Shown in pieces: positions 1-5,989 of a stretch of 41,126 nucleotides of DNA (the first letter of the stretch is position 1; each line of letters starts with the position of its first letter). The notes under the pieces were generated by a model. That model had not been told where the DNA came from. It did no database searches and saw only the letters and a program-made list of their open reading frames with translations. The translations under genes were made by a program, and so were the position numbers. The stretch is from a virus: IMG/VR virus record IMGVR_UViG_3300011440_000017, positions 1 through 41,126 of that record; one strand, 5' to 3'.

Positions 1-26
1 ACAGCGCTCCGCTGCTGTGGTAGGGA
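1..26 (+). promoter_or_regulatory. Rightward extended -10 promoter candidate (first of tandem pair)
   Basis: TTGACA is read across the closure (41001-41003 plus 1-3, intact at 41001-41006). A 17-base spacer follows, then TAGGGA at 21-26 preceded by TGG, an extended -10 arrangement. The -10 matches the consensus poorly, so the call rests on the -35, the ideal spacing and the near copy downstream at 64-92, which also reads CTGTGGTAGG at the -10. Confidence 0.45.
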
Positions 27-41
27 GGCCCGCCGTCCGAT

Positions 42-130
42 GTTGGCACGATACGTGCATGGGTTGACACTGCCCCCGGGCTGTGGTAGGCGCGAGCGCT
101 CCGCCGTCCCCATGCAGGAAGCGTGCCAAC
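42..130. repeat. Inverted repeat GTTGGCACG / CGTGCCAAC flanking a promoter
   Basis: GTTGGCACG at 42-50 is the exact reverse complement of CGTGCCAAC at 122-130. The 71 bases between them contain the second tandem promoter. Widely spaced arms like these could be paired operator or replication-protein sites; no function can be assigned. Confidence 0.5.
64..92 (+). promoter_or_regulatory. Rightward extended -10 promoter candidate (second of tandem pair)
   Basis: TTGACA at 64-69, a 17-base spacer, then TAGGCG at 87-92 preceded by TGG. It repeats the CTGTGGTAGG context of the promoter at 1-26. The -10 is weak by hexamer score. It would produce a long leader crossing the repeat-rich region before the first gene at 717. 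Confidence 0.4.
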
Positions 131-190
131 CCCCGCCCGACGCCTGCGACGAAAGCCCCCCGGCCCGACGCCCGAAATGCCACCCCCTCT

Positions 191-210
191 AGAACGCGCT
201 AGAACGCGCT
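191..210. repeat. Tandem 10-bp repeat AGAACGCGCT x2
   Basis: AGAACGCGCT occurs twice head to tail (191-200, 201-210) in the non-coding control region. Together with the repeats at 273-305 and the AT-rich block at 437-530 it gives the area an origin-like look. Confidence 0.6.
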
Positions 211-272
211 CAGAGGCGCGCGGACGGGGGGGCCGCTACCTGTGCCCCGCCTAGGGGCTGCGCGCGCGAATT

Positions 273-305
273 TGAGTTTTTGCGGGGACGTTGTGAGCTT
301 TTGCG
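273..305. repeat. Iteron-like direct repeat TGAGYTTTTGCG x2, 21 bp apart
   Basis: TGAGTTTTTGCG (273-284) and TGAGCTTTTGCG (294-305) differ at one base and start 21 bp apart, two turns of B-DNA. Two sites on the same helix face suit cooperative protein binding. GCCCCGCCTAGGG also appears on both sides (about 244 and 331). No gene overlaps this stretch. The binding protein is unknown. Confidence 0.5.
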
Positions 306-436
306 CGTGCGACCGGGGCGCGAGGTCGGCCCCGCCTAGGGCAGCGAACCGGGGGCAGCGACAGCCCCAAACCGGGACGCCATGACCCCCAAAGGTCAGC
401 GCGGGAAACGGGGTCCAAGGGGTCGGGGTCTGCCCC

Positions 437-530
437 CCCTTTTACAACGCTTTATATAGGCACTTTTGAAAAGGCCCTTTTTTGCACTTTTCTAAAAGCC
501 CTCTACTACTCATATATTAAAAAGAGTAGG
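437..530. other. AT-rich block with symmetric repeats; candidate replication origin
   Basis: This AT-rich stretch is set in otherwise GC-rich non-coding DNA. It has two related units, GCACTTTTGAAAAGGCCC and GCACTTTTCTAAAAGCCC, each centred on a CTTTT...AAAAG inverted repeat. CTACTC/GAGTAG arms then flank ATATATTAAAAA. With the iteron-like repeats upstream it resembles a DNA-unwinding element. It might instead be a long leader or a promoter region, as several TATA-like hexamers lie inside. Confidence 0.4.
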
Positions 531-623
531 ACCCCACTAGACCCCAGACCCTTTGCCTTGCAAATCAACGACTTACAGCGGGTCCAACCTCCGCCCGGGG
601 TCCACCCTACCCCAGACCCCCAG

Positions 624-662
624 CGACGAACGGTCATCCCAGCCCGACGAACGGCATTGCAA
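624..662 (+). promoter_or_regulatory. Paired CGACGAACGG sites beside a -35-like box
   Basis: CGACGAACGG occurs at 624-633 and 645-654, 21 bp apart. It is the reverse complement of CCGTTCGTCG, the core of the element found upstream of TTGACA at 2018, 40939 and, diverged, 5534 and 15560. TTGCAA at 657-662 and TAATCT 16 bases later could form a weak promoter for the gene at 717. Two same-face sites suggest an operator or activator site. Confidence 0.45.
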
Positions 663-716
663 TGTGGGGGAGGGGTGCTAATCTACCCCCACACCAACCG
701 ACACCGGACCCCGCAA

Positions 717-923
717 ATGACCGCTACCAACCCCAACGCCGCGCTAGCTCAGAAAGCTGTTGACGCTGGATGGATCATTACCGGCACTGCCAAGGGCCGC
801 GTAACGTGGCTCACCCCTAACGGTGCCACGGAATGGATGGAAAAGGACCGCGTTTCCCCGGGCTTTTGGTTCCTGCACAATAGCTCTGCCCCTTTGGCAC
901 CACACCACAAGCCCACCGCCTGA
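717..923 (+). CDS. Small hypothetical early protein
   Basis: This 68-residue protein begins at the first in-frame ATG after the control region. A longer frame exists upstream only if a TTG is used, and that would run through the paired sites at 624-654, so I prefer 717. The sequence has a TGTAKGRVTWLTPNG segment followed by a Pro/His-rich tail, and no recognised domain. The ribosome site is poor. A stable hairpin follows the stop codon. It is the first gene of the rightward cluster; function unknown. Confidence 0.55.
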   Translation: MTATNPNAALAQKAVDAGWIITGTAKGRVTWLTPNGATEWMEKDRVSPGFWFLHNSSAPLAPHHKPTA

Positions 924-935
924 GGGCCCACGCCT

Positions 936-959
936 AGGGGGCCACCCACCCGGCCCCCT
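936..959 (+). other. GC-rich intercistronic hairpin
   Basis: AGGGGGCC (936-943) pairs perfectly with GGCCCCCT (952-959) over an eight-base loop. There is no T-run, so it is not a typical intrinsic terminator. It may stabilise or process mRNA, or attenuate transcription. Confidence 0.5.
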
Positions 960-998
960 CAACGTGAACCTTCCCACGCATACAAAGGCCCTCCCGCC

Positions 999-1076
999 AT
1001 GCTGGTAATCCTCACCCTCTGCACCCTCTCCGCGCTGCTGATAACACGCCTCATCGTTCGCCCCTTCATCCGCTAA
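999..1076 (+). CDS. 25-residue hydrophobic micropeptide
   Basis: A very short frame of 25 codons, starting ATG and ending TAA, encodes one hydrophobic stretch (LVILTLCTLSALLI) followed by a basic end (RLIVRPFIR). This is a plausible single-pass membrane peptide with its positive end inside. An AAAGG about ten bases upstream could serve as ribosome site, and the next gene starts 13 bases after its stop. Early phage genes of this size are common, but the reading frame alone is weak evidence. Confidence 0.4.
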   Translation: MLVILTLCTLSALLITRLIVRPFIR

Positions 1077-1089
1077 GGAAAACGCCGCC

Positions 1090-1299
1090 ATGACCCGCAA
1101 CGAAATGTTTACCCGTCTCGCCTCCCTCACGGAAGCCCAGCGCATCGCCATGTATCAGGCCGCCCGCGATGGGCATTCCGGGTATGCCGTGGCCGGGTAT
1201 GACCGCGCCAATATTAAGGCCGCTAACGCGGTGTGCGCGTGGGCTGATAAGTTCGGCCCCATCGTCCCCACGGATGACACGGTTACGGCCACCCTCTAA
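1090..1299 (+). CDS. Small hypothetical early protein
   Basis: A 69-residue soluble protein with a good ribosome site (AAGGAAAA upstream of ATG). It looks mostly helical, with segments such as MFTRLASLTEAQRIAMYQAA and ANIKAANAVCAWADKF. I do not recognise a family. It sits between a membrane micropeptide and the gene at 1338. The gap just after its stop codon holds the parS-like site. Confidence 0.65.
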   Translation: MTRNEMFTRLASLTEAQRIAMYQAARDGHSGYAVAGYDRANIKAANAVCAWADKFGPIVPTDDTVTATL

Positions 1300-1315
1300 C
1301 GTTCCACGTGAAACA
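1300..1315. promoter_or_regulatory. parS-like ParB-binding site
   Basis: CGTTCCACGTGAAACA matches the chromosomal parS consensus TGTTNCACGTGAAACA at every specified base except the first. It begins at the last base of the preceding stop codon and otherwise lies in the 38-base gap between two small genes. An exact 15-base match of this kind is very unlikely by chance in 41 kb. No ParA or ParB homologue is encoded here, so any binding protein would come from the host. It could still be coincidental, as only one copy is seen. Confidence 0.6.
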
Positions 1316-1337
1316 CGTCCCCAATCCGGAGCCTGTC

Positions 1338-1850
1338 ATGACCCAGCCCTACACCCCCGAAACCCTCGCCGCTGCCGTGAGCCCTGAGACGGCCGTTATC
1401 GTGAAGAACTACCCCTATGGGTTTAACCTGCGTTGCACCATGCGCGTATGGATCGAATTCAAGCGGGGCAAGGGCTTCCGCTATTGCACCCAGACCACGA
1501 ACCCCAAAAAGCCCGGGACGGTTTGGAATGCCCCCAAGCGGTCCACCTATGCCCGAATCAGCATGGCTATCGGACAGGACGTGAAAGGCCACCTATACCC
1601 CGCCAGCCTGAGCGAGTATTCAAGCCTAGAGGAAATGGGCACCTTCTGGCACGCCCACGGCTACAGCCTGAGCCCCGATGCCCGCGCCTCGCTGGACTAC
1701 TACCGCACCATAAAGGAAGCATACGAAAACGCATGCCGGGAAAACGGGGTTGAAAACATATACAGCGCCACACCCGAACAACGGAAGGCTGTTAGCGCCG
1801 CTTATCTCCCCATCGTCGCAGCCGCCCACAAGGCCGGAGTTTCCTACTAA
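1338..1850 (+). CDS. Hypothetical early protein, 170 aa
   Basis: The start is the ATG after GGAG at 1338; a GTG 30 bases upstream would place the parS-like site partly inside the gene. The N-terminal half is rich in aromatic and basic residues (KNYPYGFNL, RVWIEFKRGKGFRYC, STYARISM). The C-terminal half is helical (YYRTIKEAYENACRENG, QRKAVSAAYLPIVAAA). No catalytic motif is recognised. Its stop overlaps the next start (TAATG), so the two are translationally coupled. Function unknown. Confidence 0.7.
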   Translation: MTQPYTPETLAAAVSPETAVIVKNYPYGFNLRCTMRVWIEFKRGKGFRYCTQTTNPKKPGTVWNAPKRSTYARISMAIGQDVKGHLYPASLSEYSSLEEMGTFWHAHGYSLSPDARASLDYYRTIKEAYENACRENGVENIYSATPEQRKAVSAAYLPIVAAAHKAGVSY

Positions 1851-2017
1851 TGAAAACCGACTACCTTCACGCGCACGAACTGGCGGCCGACCTCAGGGAG
1901 GAACTGGCAAGCCTAGAAAGGCAGCTGGAAAACTGCCCCGCTGAGCATGTGAACCTGGCCGCGTTCATACGCGCCCAGATCGCCCAGGTTCGCGCCATGC
2001 TGAACGATTTAGCCTAG
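1850..2017 (+). CDS. Small helical protein, 55 aa
   Basis: This gene starts within the stop codon of its neighbour (TAATG), a classic coupling arrangement. The 55 residues form a continuous amphipathic, coiled-coil-like helix (ELAADLREELASLERQLEN, then RAQIAQVRAMLNDLA). It may be a small dimerising partner of the upstream product. Its stop codon lies at the edge of the conserved promoter element at 2018-2032. Confidence 0.6.
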   Translation: MKTDYLHAHELAADLREELASLERQLENCPAEHVNLAAFIRAQIAQVRAMLNDLA

Positions 2018-2068
2018 CCTACCGTTCGTCGGGGAGGGGTTGACACCCTCCCCCACATGGCCTAGTCT
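2018..2068 (+). promoter_or_regulatory. Element-associated sigma-70 promoter for the DUF932 gene
   Basis: CCTACCGTTCGTCGG (2018-2032) is followed by exactly seven bases, then TTGACA (2040-2045), a 17-base spacer and TAGTCT (2063-2068). The same element and seven-base gap occur at 5534, 15560 and 40939. The -10 is mediocre, as expected if an activator binds the upstream element. Confidence 0.6.
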
Positions 2069-2119
2069 ACACCTACACCAACCGGCCGCCTCAGGCCACC
2101 CACCAAAGGAAATGCCACC

Positions 2120-2959
2120 ATGTCCGCACTCGCTACCCGTTTCGCCGCCCCCGTTCAGTACCGCTCAAACAGCCCTCTCACGGATGAGCAAATCCGGGCC
2201 GTCGCCCCGTCAATCTTCGCCACGGACGCGCACCATTCGCGCAGCGAGCGTTACAGCTTCGTTCCCACGCTTGACGTGCTGGCCGGACTGCGGAAGGAAG
2301 GCTTTCAGCCTTTCATGGTCGGACAGAGCCGCACCCGCGTTGCCGATAAGCGCGAGTTTACAAAGCACATGATTCGCCTCCGCCACGCGTCCCAGATTGA
2401 CGCCACGGAAGCGAACGAAATCATCCTCATTAATAGCCATGATGGGACCAGCTCTTACCAGATGCTTGCCGGGATGTTCCGCTTCGTCTGTATGAACGGC
2501 CTTGTGTGTGGCGATATCTCCAACGATATCCGCGTGCGCCATAAGGGCAACATCGTGGACGATGTGATCGAAGGCGCGTATACGGTAGTTGACACCTTCC
2601 ACGACGTGGAAGAGAGCCGCGACACGATGAAGGCAATCACCCTCAACCCGGCAGAGCAAAACGTGTTTGCTCGCGCTGCCCTTCTGACCAAGTTTGAGCC
2701 CGATGAAAAGACCGGGGCTCTCCCCATCGAACCGGCCCAGATTCTCCGCCCTCGCCGCTGGGAAGATAACAGCGCCGACCTTTGGAGCGTATTCAACCGC
2801 ACCCAAGAGCACCTGATCAAGGGAGGGGTGCGGGGACGCGCCACCACGGGCCGCCGCATGACCACGCGCGAGGTGGCTGGCATTGACCAGAATGTCAAGA
2901 TCAACCGCGCCCTGTGGCAGCTGGCGGAAGGTATGGCCGAACTGAAGGCCGCCGCTTGA
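2120..2959 (+). CDS. DUF932-family phage/plasmid protein
   Basis: This 279-residue protein resembles the DUF932 family, which is widespread in phages and plasmids and has no settled biochemical role. Typical features are an N-terminal region reading TRVADKREFTKHMIRLRH, a central INSHDGTSSYQMLAGMFRFV stretch, CMNGLVCGD, and a C-terminal helical segment. An AAAGGAAA ribosome site precedes the ATG. It has its own element-associated promoter and is followed by a hairpin, so it may be a separately regulated, well-expressed early gene. Family assignment is by recall of motif pattern. Confidence 0.8.
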   Translation: MSALATRFAAPVQYRSNSPLTDEQIRAVAPSIFATDAHHSRSERYSFVPTLDVLAGLRKEGFQPFMVGQSRTRVADKREFTKHMIRLRHASQIDATEANEIILINSHDGTSSYQMLAGMFRFVCMNGLVCGDISNDIRVRHKGNIVDDVIEGAYTVVDTFHDVEESRDTMKAITLNPAEQNVFARAALLTKFEPDEKTGALPIEPAQILRPRRWEDNSADLWSVFNRTQEHLIKGGVRGRATTGRRMTTREVAGIDQNVKINRALWQLAEGMAELKAAA

Positions 2960-2990
2960 CACTAGGGAAGGGGGGAGGCATACTCCCCCC
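2956..2990 (+). other. TTGACA box and perfect GC-rich hairpin after the DUF932 gene
   Basis: TTGACA (2956-2961) overlaps the stop codon. GGGGGGAG (2970-2977) then pairs perfectly with CTCCCCCC (2983-2990) around GCATA. CATACT, 17 bases after TTGACA, could be a -10 box, but it lies inside the hairpin. No T-run follows. Attenuator, processing site and promoter all remain possible. Confidence 0.45.
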
Positions 2991-3027
2991 AACCCCCGCC
3001 AACCCATCACCAAAGAGAGCCGCCACC

Positions 3028-3246
3028 ATGCCAAAGGTTACCCATTCAATTTGCACCACTGTCGAAGGCACACTAGACGAAGTGCTAAGCCACCCCCGCC
3101 CTGAGGTGCCAGAACTGGGCGAGGTGCTGGGCCTCATTAAGACGCTGCTGTTTGTCATCGAACTGACGCCCAGCCTTGCGGAGTCTGACACCGTGAGGGT
3201 ACAGGCCGCACGGGCCCGCGAAATCCTCGCGGCGCTGGGGGGCTGA
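3028..3246 (+). CDS. Small hypothetical protein, 72 aa
   Basis: Starts at the ATG after AAAGAGAG. The frame is open further upstream, but that part reads through the preceding hairpin. The product has a short beta-like start (PKVTHSICTTVEGTLDEVL) and then hydrophobic and charged helices (LGLIKTLLFVIELTPSL, VRVQAARAREILAAL). No family recognised. It is followed three bases later by the next gene. Confidence 0.6.
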   Translation: MPKVTHSICTTVEGTLDEVLSHPRPEVPELGEVLGLIKTLLFVIELTPSLAESDTVRVQAARAREILAALGG

Positions 3247-3249
3247 AAC

Positions 3250-3498
3250 ATGACCCGGTTCATTGCATGCGCGCGGTTTGAGTTAAAGGACGGCCGCGAA
3301 CTGGTATGCCTTTACGGTATCGAACGCCTGCCCGGTAGCTGGTACGTAGAGCCGGAGGTTAACGTGGGCGACCCCGTTTACTATCTGGACGGGGAAGAGG
3401 TAGAGGTTAAAGCCCTTCCCCGTGGCTTGGATAAGGTGGCTAATCAAATGTATATGGCAACGTGGGGCGAGTATGACTACAGGGAAAAGCGCGCATGA
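3250..3498 (+). CDS. Small hypothetical protein, 82 aa
   Basis: A compact beta-rich sequence (FIACARFELKDGRELVCLYG, PGSWYVEPEVNVGDPVYYL, GEEVEVKALP) that looks like a small barrel or single-domain fold. It contains no catalytic motif I recognise. Its stop overlaps the next start as ATGA, so it is coupled to the small membrane protein that follows. Confidence 0.65.
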   Translation: MTRFIACARFELKDGRELVCLYGIERLPGSWYVEPEVNVGDPVYYLDGEEVEVKALPRGLDKVANQMYMATWGEYDYREKRA

Positions 3499-3662
3499 AT
3501 CGCCGCCCCCGGAATGGTCACCTGAGCCGCGCCAATGCCCTAAAAGAGGATCGCCGCAACCATGGCCTAGGCATTGTCGAAATCCTGCTATGGATCGCGG
3601 TCGGGGTAGTGTCAACCCTAGCCGCGCAAACGTGGCTAGACTTTTTCTCGCTGTATAACTGA
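3495..3662 (+). CDS. Small single-pass membrane protein, 55 aa
   Basis: The ATG overlaps the preceding stop codon (ATGA). A strongly basic N-terminus (MNRRPRNGHLSRANALKEDRR) precedes one transmembrane helix (IVEILLWIAVGVVSTLAA), so the N-terminus is predicted to be inside. With the two-helix protein that follows it forms a small membrane pair. Such pairs can act in lysis or superinfection exclusion, but there is no direct evidence for either here. Confidence 0.55.
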   Translation: MNRRPRNGHLSRANALKEDRRNHGLGIVEILLWIAVGVVSTLAAQTWLDFFSLYN

Positions 3663-3672
3663 GGTTTCCGCC

Positions 3673-3915
3673 ATGCCTAGCCCCCTGAATATCGCGCTAA
3701 CCCTGCTAGTCTGCGCCATCATGGCATGCGTACCCGCTGCCATCGTATGCGCCGCCACTGCATGGGTATTCCCTACTTTCATATATCCGGAGAGTGAGTT
3801 TATCCATACGATAGTGGCCGCTGGAATCGCGTTCGCGGTAGGCTGGTGGTGTAGCTTCTGCGGACTGCTGCAAATCTGCTGCCCCTCTGCTCTCTATCCC
3901 CCTGAGGATTATTAA
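3673..3915 (+). CDS. Small cysteine-rich membrane protein, 80 aa
   Basis: Two hydrophobic segments are visible: about residues 5-35 (LNIALTLLVCAIMACVPAAI, then VCAATAWVF) and about 45-70 (TIVAAGIAFAVGWWCSFCGL). Six cysteines occur within or near the membrane segments. It follows another small membrane protein by ten bases and precedes the gene at 3917 by one base. A holin-like role is possible from size and topology only. Confidence 0.55.
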   Translation: MPSPLNIALTLLVCAIMACVPAAIVCAATAWVFPTFIYPESEFIHTIVAAGIAFAVGWWCSFCGLLQICCPSALYPPEDY

Positions 3916-3916
3916 C

Positions 3917-4483
3917 ATGGCCTTTCAACGTCCCTCCCCCTCCCTGCTAGCCGCCCTCTGCATTTTCAATGGGTTGAAGCTGGCCCCCATACATACCTCG
4001 CCATTGCCGGAATTGCGCATGATTGGCAATCCGGAATGTAAACACTTTCGGCAGGTTACAAACTACCTATCCCGATTCTTTAAGGATAAGGTAGACCCCC
4101 AGGACTATTGCCCCATCGAAACGCTAGGGGATCGCATGGCCGCCGCGCCATGGATTCGCGGAGGGTTGGGGGTCCTGCAACACTTGACCCCTTTGGATAT
4201 CCCGGACGCGGACACGATAGACCCGGCTATCTGGTTTAACGAATTGGATAGGCTGGTTGCTCTGTACTGTCGGGATATGCCTTGCCCGCATTACACCATT
4301 GACCGGGCCCGGTGCATCATGGACGCATGGCAAGAGCCCGACTTCGTTCCAGTGCATAAGGACAGCCGTCAATACTATGTGGCCGAACTGTATGCCAAAG
4401 CTCGTACGCTGCAATCAGAAGATGCGTTTATCTCTTTGCCCAGTGCCATTGCACGGGCCCGAAAGACAAGCGAAAAAGTTTAG
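3917..4483 (+). CDS. Hypothetical protein, 188 aa
   Basis: A soluble protein of 188 residues with scattered Cys and His (NPECKHFRQV, YCRDMPCPHYTIDRARC) that could bind metal, although no standard zinc-finger spacing is present. The N-terminus (SPSLLAALCIFNGLKLAP) is moderately hydrophobic. It ends an apparent early operon: a promoter for the next gene follows within 20 bases. No family recognised. Confidence 0.65.
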   Translation: MAFQRPSPSLLAALCIFNGLKLAPIHTSPLPELRMIGNPECKHFRQVTNYLSRFFKDKVDPQDYCPIETLGDRMAAAPWIRGGLGVLQHLTPLDIPDADTIDPAIWFNELDRLVALYCRDMPCPHYTIDRARCIMDAWQEPDFVPVHKDSRQYYVAELYAKARTLQSEDAFISLPSAIARARKTSEKV

Positions 4484-4502
4484 GAGTTTTTGCAATAGGG
4501 TA

Positions 4503-4530
4503 TTGACACCCGCTAAAAAGCCTGTAACAT
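4503..4530 (+). promoter_or_regulatory. Sigma-70 promoter for the gene at 4580
   Basis: TTGACA (4503-4508), a 16-base spacer and TAACAT (4525-4530), preceded by an AT-rich stretch that could act as an UP element. It lacks the CTACCG element seen at other promoters in this genome, so it may belong to a different expression class. Confidence 0.6.
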
Positions 4531-4579
4531 CACCCACGCGACCCCAGTAACACAAACCACTAACCAAAAGGTGAATGAA

Positions 4580-5077
4580 ATGAACCGTAACGAACTGATC
4601 GAAGCCGCTGGCCTCCAGACCTTCGCACCGAACGCCGGCCAGAGCCCCGCTGATTACGCCGCCGCCCAGATGAAGGGACGCGGTACCGCTTTTGCCAGTG
4701 GTCCGTTCAAGGATACCGGCCGCAAGCTGGTTGCTGCTCAGACGGTCCACGGTGTGGCGCTGGTCACGCTCTCCCGCGTGAACCTGATCGATGCGCCGAA
4801 GCCGGATAGCAAGGGCTGGCAGATTGTAGCATACGACCTGTCCGGAAACGTCCTGTCCGCTACCCCGCTGGACGACACTGCTCCGAAGGGCACGAAGCGT
4901 GGCTATGCTGTGTACGGCGAAGTCCTGTCGGCCATCGAATGCCGGGACGACCTGATCCATGCCGCAATCCGCAGTGCCCGTGACGTGGCGCAAGCCCGCG
5001 TCGATGAACTGGATTCCCTGCTGCGCGAATGCGAGCCGGAAGCAGAAGCAGAAGCAGAAGAAGCAGAAGCCGCTTAA
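4580..5077 (+). CDS. Hypothetical early protein with acidic repeat tail
   Basis: The start at 4580 is chosen because AAAAGG lies eight bases upstream; a GTG nine bases earlier is in frame. The 165-residue product has a central beta-rich part (LVAAQTVHGVALVTLSRVNL, KGWQIVAYDLSGNV) and a helical C-terminus. It ends in an acidic run built from GAAGCA hexanucleotide repeats, encoding alternating Glu and Ala. The smooth codon pattern and own promoter suggest high expression. The tail could mimic DNA charge, but function is unknown. Confidence 0.7.
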   Translation: MNRNELIEAAGLQTFAPNAGQSPADYAAAQMKGRGTAFASGPFKDTGRKLVAAQTVHGVALVTLSRVNLIDAPKPDSKGWQIVAYDLSGNVLSATPLDDTAPKGTKRGYAVYGEVLSAIECRDDLIHAAIRSARDVAQARVDELDSLLRECEPEAEAEAEEAEAA

Positions 5078-5090
5078 CAGGGGCGCGCAC

Positions 5091-5177
5091 CGTGCTACGG
5101 TATGCGACCCGGAAACGCTGCCGTAGCACGTTGCGACGCTCTATCGGCCAAACCAATGGGGGCCCTTTATGGGCCCC
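5091..5177 (+). other. Two hairpins between early genes
   Basis: CGTGCTACGG (5091-5100) pairs with CCGTAGCACG (5121-5130) over a 20-base loop. Downstream, GGGGCCC (5159-5165) pairs with GGGCCCC (5171-5177) around TTTAT. Neither is followed by a clear T-run. The second could be a weak terminator or a leader structure for the gene at 5201. Confidence 0.5.
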
Positions 5178-5200
5178 TATCTATAGGAAGAGGGGGTTTT

Positions 5201-5437
5201 ATGGAATGCACTTACACCGGCGCACGGGTGTACTTTGACGAGTACGGATGCACGGTCCCGGCTGACCTGTTTACGGATAACAAAGTGGTAGTTATCCAGT
5301 GGGAGCCGAAGGGGGAGGTTTTTGATAATGGGGCCTCTGCTACTCACACCGTCCATATCCACCATGGATACCATCACAAGGGGCGCGGCATTACAGTGGT
5401 CCCGATTGACAACGTTCAAGGGAGTCTCTACCGATGA
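5201..5437 (+). CDS. Small beta-rich protein, 78 aa
   Basis: The ATG at 5201 follows a purine-rich AGAGGAAGAGGGGG site; the frame is open further upstream but there it crosses the hairpins. The product is beta-rich (ARVYFDEYGCTVPADLF, NKVVVIQWEPKGEVF) with a His cluster (HTVHIHHGYHHKG) that might bind metal. It ends in an ATGA overlap with the next gene. No family recognised. Confidence 0.6.
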   Translation: MECTYTGARVYFDEYGCTVPADLFTDNKVVVIQWEPKGEVFDNGASATHTVHIHHGYHHKGRGITVVPIDNVQGSLYR

Positions 5438-5559
5438 GCAAATCCCGCAGACAAGAGGCTACCCGGCGCGAGCGTGAGGGCAAGGCCAAACGCCGCCCAG
5501 AACGGGAGCCGAAACAGCCAAAGGTGCCCCGGTCCTACCGTCCGTCGGGTCGGGCTTGA
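5434..5559 (+). CDS. 41-residue very basic protein
   Basis: Starts inside the preceding stop (ATGA). Arg and Lys make up more than a third of the sequence (SKSRRQEATRREREGKAKRR), so the peptide is probably disordered and could bind nucleic acid. The 3' end of the gene contains the conserved CCTACCGTCCGTCGG promoter element, and its stop codon lies within the TTGACA box. Confidence 0.5.
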   Translation: MSKSRRQEATRREREGKAKRRPEREPKQPKVPRSYRPSGRA

Positions 5560-5594
5560 CAGGGCTTGACCTTTGGCCCTGCTGACTGTACCCT
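5534..5594 (+). promoter_or_regulatory. Element-associated promoter for the gene at 5641
   Basis: CCTACCGTCCGTCGG (5534-5548), seven bases, TTGACA (5556-5561). A second -35 box, TTGACC, lies at 5566-5571 with TACCCT 17 bases later (5589-5594). The element sits inside the end of a coding sequence yet keeps the exact spacing seen elsewhere. Confidence 0.5.
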
Positions 5595-5640
5595 GAACGC
5601 TCCACCCCGCCCAATCCACCGCCCAAAATATAGGATACTT

Positions 5641-5985
5641 ATGGATACCCCAGAACAGGTAGGTATTGCCGCCGTTCTAATCGCGCGTCTGGGCCTAGGC
5701 CAGCGCGACCGCTTCCTGCTAGGGACTGCCCTTATCTGCGAAGCCGCAGATAATTGCATCCAGAACGCCGCAGAAAACCCGGAAGCGCATAACCCCTTTG
5801 TTGGGGTTCCCATCGATCACGCGGAGCCGTTTGAAACGGCCGCGAATTGCCTACGCGCATATGACGTGTGGAACGAAAAGCAAATCGCGGGTATGGTAGC
5901 AGAGGAATCCGCCGCCATACAAAAGGAATTTGACAAGGTGACAGAAGATGCCGTTTCGTCCGCTACTGACGCTGGGGAGGGCTAA
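5641..5985 (+). CDS. Hypothetical protein, 114 aa
   Basis: The start at 5641 has AGGAT seven bases upstream and follows the promoter at 5534-5594; the long upstream extension of the frame overlaps that promoter. The product is acidic and helical, with a hydrophobic N-terminal part (VGIAAVLIARLGLGQRDRFL) and a charged C-terminal helix (AEESAAIQKEFDKVTEDAV). No family recognised. It begins a tightly packed run of small genes leading to the helicase. Confidence 0.6.
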   Translation: MDTPEQVGIAAVLIARLGLGQRDRFLLGTALICEAADNCIQNAAENPEAHNPFVGVPIDHAEPFETAANCLRAYDVWNEKQIAGMVAEESAAIQKEFDKVTEDAVSSATDAGEG

Positions 5986-5989
5986 GCCC

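Larger units (their letters stand above)
1..123. repeat. Left copy of 123-bp terminal direct repeat
   Basis: Bases 1-123 are identical to 41004-41126. The simplest explanations are a circular assembly reported with an overlap, or a short direct terminal repeat of a linear virion genome. Closure is supported because the TTGACA box that begins at 41001 is completed by the first three bases of the window. The sequence cannot tell the two explanations apart. Confidence 0.95.

Noticed and set aside
382-459. 25-codon basic frame in the control region
   Set aside because: No ribosome site, runs into the AT-rich block, and is made of the G-rich repeats; not distinguishable from chance.
744-1151. 135-codon leftward frame in the early region
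   Set aside because: Overlaps several small rightward genes that have ribosome sites and coupling; composition is Arg/Gly-rich as expected for an antisense frame in GC-rich DNA.
2210-3034. 274-codon leftward open frame opposite the DUF932 gene
   Set aside because: It mirrors the codon structure of a well-supported rightward gene with ribosome site and promoter; the translation has no recognisable domain.
5038-5077. Poly-leucine leftward frame opposite GAAGCA repeats
   Set aside because: It is the antisense of the acidic tail of the gene at 4580; no start signal.
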